From: UBA10649 sp965227045 | Lineage (GTDB): Bacteria > Actinomycetota > Actinomycetes > S36-B12 | Reading direction: 5' to 3' | Length of the DNA stretch: 64,000 nt | Assembly: GCA_965227045.1 (NCBI GenBank) | Contig: OZ245718.1 | Location: 434,001 to 498,000, forward strand | Shown: positions 60,820-64,000 of the stretch, piece after piece | Layout of the letters: every line of letters starts with the position of its first letter | How positions within the stretch are numbered: the stretch's first letter is position 1 | Notes under the pieces: generated by a model | The model's input: only the letters and a program-made list of their open reading frames with translations | What the model was told of the DNA's origin: nothing | Database searches by the model: none | Made by a program: the position numbers and the translations under genes

Positions 60820-61634
60820 GCCCCACGAACGGCCTGCCCGGTCCCTACCGCGCCACGGGTTCGGCATCCTTCGTCGACTTCCTCACCGCGCTGCACCCCG
60901 AGCGCCTGCCCGCGGTTGGCAGCGACACGGGCTCAGGGCATCTGGCCCCGCACGGCACGACCATTGTCGCGCTGCGCACGGCGACCGGCGTGGTCATGGC
61001 GGGTGATCGCCGCGCGACGATGGGCAACATCATCGCCCAGAACGACATTGAGAAGGTCTTCGCCGCAGACGAGTTGACGGTCATCGGCATCGCCGGCACC
61101 GCTGGTCTCGCCGTCGAGCTGGTCCGCCTGTTCCAGGTCGAGCTCGAGCACTACGAGAAGATCGAAGGCGTCCAACTGTCGCTGGACGGCAAGGCCAATC
61201 GCCTCGCTTCCATGCTGCGTGGCAACCTCGGCATGGCGATGCAGGGCCTGGCGGTGGTGCCTCTGCTCGGCGGATACGACGTGGCCAAGGGCATCGGCCG
61301 GATCTTCTCCTACGACGTCACCGGCGGGCGTTACGAGGAGCACGACTTCTACGCAGTCGGGTCGGGTTCGAGCTTCGCCCGGGGCTCGCTCAAGAAGCTG
61401 TTCCGTCGCGGGGCATCGGCAGACGACGGCATCACCGCAGCACTCCGGGCGCTGTACGACGCGGCGGACGATGACAGTGCGACCGGTGGTCCCGACATGG
61501 CGCGACGGATCTATCCCGTCGTCGCGACCGTCGATGCTGGGGGAGTCCACCTCCTGACCGATGAGGAGCTCGCACCGCGCGTGCGTGCCATGGTCGAGGC
61601 GCACGCAGCCGACGCGGGCGGAGGTGAGATGTAG
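60816..61634 (+). CDS. prcB: 20S proteasome beta subunit
   Basis: A 272-residue N-terminal nucleophile hydrolase. The propeptide ends at Gly47, and autocleavage exposes Thr48 in HGTTIVALRT, the catalytic nucleophile; VVMAGDRRATMGN holds the supporting residues. It forms the inner rings of the core. GTG 60816 overlaps the pup stop (GTGA). Confidence 0.97.
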   Translation: MSPTNGLPGPYRATGSASFVDFLTALHPERLPAVGSDTGSGHLAPHGTTIVALRTATGVVMAGDRRATMGNIIAQNDIEKVFAADELTVIGIAGTAGLAVELVRLFQVELEHYEKIEGVQLSLDGKANRLASMLRGNLGMAMQGLAVVPLLGGYDVAKGIGRIFSYDVTGGRYEEHDFYAVGSGSSFARGSLKKLFRRGASADDGITAALRALYDAADDDSATGGPDMARRIYPVVATVDAGGVHLLTDEELAPRVRAMVEAHAADAGGGEM

Positions 61635-62327
61635 ATGAGCGTTCCTTTCTATGTCTCGCCCGAGCAGATCATGCGCGACAAGGCCGACTTCGCGCGCAAG
61701 GGCATTGCCCGCGGCCGCAGCGTGGTCGTCATGCAGTACGACGGGGGAATCGTCTTCGTCGCCGAGAATCCCTCGCGAGCGCTCCACAAGATCAGCGAGC
61801 TCTACGACCGCATCGGCTTCGCCGCAGTTGGCAAGTACAACGAGTTCGAGAGCCTCCGCGTTGCCGGCGTGCGGCTGGCCGACATGCGCGGCTACTCCTA
61901 CGACCGCAGCGACGTCACGGGCCGCAGCCTCGCCAACGCGTACGCGCAGACCCTGGGCACGATCTTCACCGAGACCGCCAAGCCCTTCGAGGTCGAGATC
62001 GTGGTGGCCGAGGTCGGCGCGACCGCAGTCGACGACCAGCTGTACCGGCTCATGTTCGACGGATCCGTCGCCGATGAGCGCGGTTTCGTGGCCATGGGCG
62101 GCTCCGCGGATCCCATCCAGTCCGGCCTGCAGGATGGCTGGCATGAGGGCATCTCGTTGAGCGATGCGATCCGGCTCGCCGTCGGGCTTATGGGTCAGCA
62201 CGGCGACGAGAAGCAGCGCGTGCTCACCGAGGACCAGCTCGAGGTCGCCGTCCTGGATCGCGCGCGTCCGCGACGCACCTTCCAGCGGCTGACGAACGGC
62301 CGGCTCGGCGAGCTCCTGCGCCCCTAG
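61635..62327 (+). CDS. prcA: 20S proteasome alpha subunit
   Basis: A 230-residue alpha subunit forming the outer rings and gate. It starts MSVPFYVSPEQIMRDKADFA, the gating N-terminal octapeptide region followed by helix H0, with GIARGRSVVVMQYDGGIVFV in the first sheet. It has no active-site Thr. It starts directly after the prcB stop codon. Confidence 0.97.
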   Translation: MSVPFYVSPEQIMRDKADFARKGIARGRSVVVMQYDGGIVFVAENPSRALHKISELYDRIGFAAVGKYNEFESLRVAGVRLADMRGYSYDRSDVTGRSLANAYAQTLGTIFTETAKPFEVEIVVAEVGATAVDDQLYRLMFDGSVADERGFVAMGGSADPIQSGLQDGWHEGISLSDAIRLAVGLMGQHGDEKQRVLTEDQLEVAVLDRARPRRTFQRLTNGRLGELLRP

Positions 62328-62349
62328 CGCTGAGACGACCTCGAGGAGC

Positions 62350-62379
62350 GCGCCCCTCGTAGCGGGGTTTCGCGGGCGC
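62350..62379 (+). promoter_or_regulatory. Hairpin between prcA and pafA
   Basis: GCGCCC (62350-62355) pairs with GGGCGC (62374-62379), enclosing an inner CCCC/GGGG pair. It ends 19 bases before the pafA start. It may be a partial terminator or mRNA processing signal that sets PafA levels apart from the core subunits. Confidence 0.3.
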
Positions 62380-62398
62380 CTCAACGTAGTGTGGGTGC

Positions 62399-63769
62399 AT
62401 GGATCGTCGGATCTTCGGCATTGAGACCGAGTACGGCGTCACCTGCACGTTCAACGGGCAGCGCCGACTCAGTCCGGACGAGGTTGCCCGCTACCTGTTC
62501 CGTCGCGTGGTGGCCTGGGGACGCAGCAGCAATGTCTTCCTCACCAACGGCTCGCGCCTGTACCTCGACGTCGGCAGTCATCCGGAGTACGCCACCGCCG
62601 AGTGCGACAGCATCCCGCAACTGGTCACCCACGATCGCGCGGGCGAGCGGATCCTCGAGGGACTCGTCGTCGACGCGGAGCGCCGCCTGCGCGAGGAGGG
62701 CGTGTTCGGGGACATCTACCTGTTCAAGAACAACACCGACTCCGCGGGCAACTCCTACGGCTGCCACGAGAACTTTCTCGTCGAGCGCCGCGGCGAGTTC
62801 GCGCGCCTGGCCGAGCGCTTCATCCCCTTTCTCATCTCCCGGCAGCTCATCGCGGGCGCGGGCAAGGTCCTGCAGACGCCCCGCGGTGCCGTCTACTGCC
62901 TGAGCCAGCGCGCCGATCACATGTGGGAGGGCGTCTCGAGCGCCACGACCCGCTCGCGCCCGATCATCAACACGCGCGATGAGCCGCACGCCGACGCAGA
63001 CCTGTATCGGCGCCTGCACGTCATTGTTGGCGACAGCAACATGAGCGAGACGACCACGATGCTCAAAGTCGGCTCGGCCGACCTCGTGCTGAAGATGCTC
63101 GAGGCCGGCGTAGTCATGCGCGACATGACCTTGGAGAACCCGATCCGGGCGATCCGCGAGATGAGCCACGACATCACGGGCAAGCGCACCGTGAAGCTCA
63201 CCACCGGCAGGGAACTGTCCGCACTCCAGATGCAGTGGGAGTACTTCGAGAAGGCGTCCGACTTCGCCGAGCGGCGCGGACTGGTCGACGAGCCGACCGG
63301 CACCACGAGGCGCGTCCTCGAACTGTGGGGGAGGTCGCTGAAGGCCATCGAGGCCGAGGACCTGTCGCTCATCGACCGGGAGATCGACTGGGCGATCAAG
63401 TGGCGCCTGATCAACCGCTACATGGTCAAGCACCAGATGGACATCGACGCCCCCCGCGTCGCCCAGCTGGACCTGGCGTACCACGACATCAACCGCAACC
63501 GCGGCCTGTACTACATGCTCGAGCGCAATGGCCTGGTCGAGCGGGTCACCACGGACCTGTCGGTCTTCGAGGCAAAGTCCGTGCCACCCCAGACCACCCG
63601 AGCCAAACTCCGCGGCGACTTCGTGCGGCGGGCTCAGGAGCGCCGGCGCGACTTCACGGTGGACTGGGTTCACCTCAAGCTCAACGACCAGGCGCAGCGC
63701 ACCGTGCTGTGCAAGGACCCGTTTGCGAACGTGGATGAGCGAGTTGAGCGCCTCATCGCGGGCATGTAG
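62399..63769 (+). CDS. pafA: Pup-protein ligase
   Basis: A 456-residue ligase that attaches deamidated Pup to substrate lysines using ATP, related to glutamine synthetase. It shows RIFGIETEYGVTCTFNGQRR, the catalytic Asp57 in RLYLDVGSHPEY, and the shared NNTDSAGNSYGCHENFLVER nucleotide-site segment. It lacks the Dop loop. It is on the same strand as the proteasome genes and about 70 bases downstream of prcA. Confidence 0.97.
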   Translation: MDRRIFGIETEYGVTCTFNGQRRLSPDEVARYLFRRVVAWGRSSNVFLTNGSRLYLDVGSHPEYATAECDSIPQLVTHDRAGERILEGLVVDAERRLREEGVFGDIYLFKNNTDSAGNSYGCHENFLVERRGEFARLAERFIPFLISRQLIAGAGKVLQTPRGAVYCLSQRADHMWEGVSSATTRSRPIINTRDEPHADADLYRRLHVIVGDSNMSETTTMLKVGSADLVLKMLEAGVVMRDMTLENPIRAIREMSHDITGKRTVKLTTGRELSALQMQWEYFEKASDFAERRGLVDEPTGTTRRVLELWGRSLKAIEAEDLSLIDREIDWAIKWRLINRYMVKHQMDIDAPRVAQLDLAYHDINRNRGLYYMLERNGLVERVTTDLSVFEAKSVPPQTTRAKLRGDFVRRAQERRRDFTVDWVHLKLNDQAQRTVLCKDPFANVDERVERLIAGM

Positions 63770-63793
63770 GTGCTGGTCGTCTAGGCTCGTGGC

Positions 63794-64000
63794 GTGAAGC
63801 GATCCCTGGCGCTCGTCGCCCTTTCCGCGTCCCTCGTGGTCACGCTCGCCGCATGCGGCAGCCAGACCGATGAGCGGGTAACTCCCGCCTCCTCCGCAGT
63901 CCCGTCGGTCATCCCCGCCGAGTCGCCTGCCGCCCAGCCCACTGGCGCAGCGAGCGAGGCGACTCCGGGCGCTGCCCAGTCCTCCCTGATGGCCGCCACG
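63794..64000 (+). CDS. Lipoprotein, N-terminal part (3' truncated by the window)
   Basis: A GTG start gives a signal peptide ending in a lipobox (SLVVTLAACG), then a Ser/Ala/Pro-rich linker (DERVTPASSAVPSVIPAES). In many proteasome-bearing actinobacteria an FKBP-type peptidyl-prolyl isomerase lipoprotein follows pafA, which is the most likely identity, but the catalytic domain is beyond the window edge. Confidence 0.75.
   Translation, partial: MKRSLALVALSASLVVTLAACGSQTDERVTPASSAVPSVIPAESPAAQPTGAASEATPGAAQSSLMAAT

Noticed and set aside
60933..63673. Two long frames antisense to prcB/prcA and pafA
   Set aside because: The plus-strand proteasome genes have intact catalytic features; the antisense frames are shadows.

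Overview
The window is chromosomal DNA from a high-GC actinobacterium (Actinomycetota). The evidence is the complete Pup-proteasome locus (57.4-63.8 kb), the mycothiol gene mshC with its usual actinobacterial neighbours (40.9-46.5 kb), F420/luciferase-type oxidoreductases, many GTG starts, ATGA/GTGA overlaps, and GC-rich third codon positions. A genus cannot be named from the sequence; a Propionibacteriales-like organism is only a guess.

Layout. 0-9.4 kb: the 3' part of an ECF sigma factor with a SnoaL-like tail, a PEP-mutase-like protein, a DUF885 metallopeptidase, DUF2332, GluQ, a PlsC acyltransferase, a family 3 glycosidase lipoprotein, VOC and DUF4126 proteins. 9.4-11.5 kb: two YciI/DGPF genes and an ECF42-type sigma factor, a recognised regulatory module. 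11.5-21 kb: housekeeping and stress genes (Kup, an exported HAD phosphatase, GNAT, a PrmC-like methyltransferase, a second PlsC, an LLM oxidoreductase, a diguanylate cyclase, glutathione peroxidase, isochorismatase-like hydrolase). 21-30 kb: a cNMP-binding/thioredoxin-reductase-like fusion, then a stretch rich in exported proteins: two small RTX-type proteins, alkaline phosphatase, a glycine-rich surface protein and an exported pentapeptide-repeat protein. 30-32 kb: a short accessory-looking block of unrecognised genes next to tRNA-Leu(GAG). 32-40 kb: M20 peptidase, DUF952, a VapBC module with a 28-bp palindromic operator candidate, aldo/keto reductase, MFS exporter, sulfatase and an orphan SsuA-like binding protein. 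40-46.5 kb: F420-LLM enzyme, UppP, CorA, then the phosphatase/DUF3090/kinase-like triad feeding into mshC. 46.6-51 kb: Gnd, Pgi, PAC2, alpha/beta hydrolase. 51-57 kb: MetH, HAD phosphatase, RecB-like nuclease, TrmI. 57.4-64 kb: arc/mpa, dop, pup, prcB, prcA, pafA, and the start of a lipoprotein gene.

How the genes work together. Dop deamidates the C-terminal Gln of Pup, PafA ligates Pup to lysines, Arc/Mpa unfolds the pupylated proteins into the PrcBA chamber, and Dop recycles Pup. MshC, glutathione peroxidase and isochorismatase-like enzymes fit thiol/redox housekeeping. Gnd and Pgi lie at the glucose-6-phosphate node. The sulfatase and sulfonate-type binding protein suggest sulfur scavenging.

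The most unusual non-coding signal is a family of long palindromes, found at 1609-1676, 8304-8367 and 55406-55471, that share a GAGTGG-CA-TTGT-GGGG core. An unrelated long hairpin at 46547-46636 abuts the gnd stop codon. Two small genes that a length cut-off would miss are proposed, at 18275-18391 and 30121-30282 (both minus strand).
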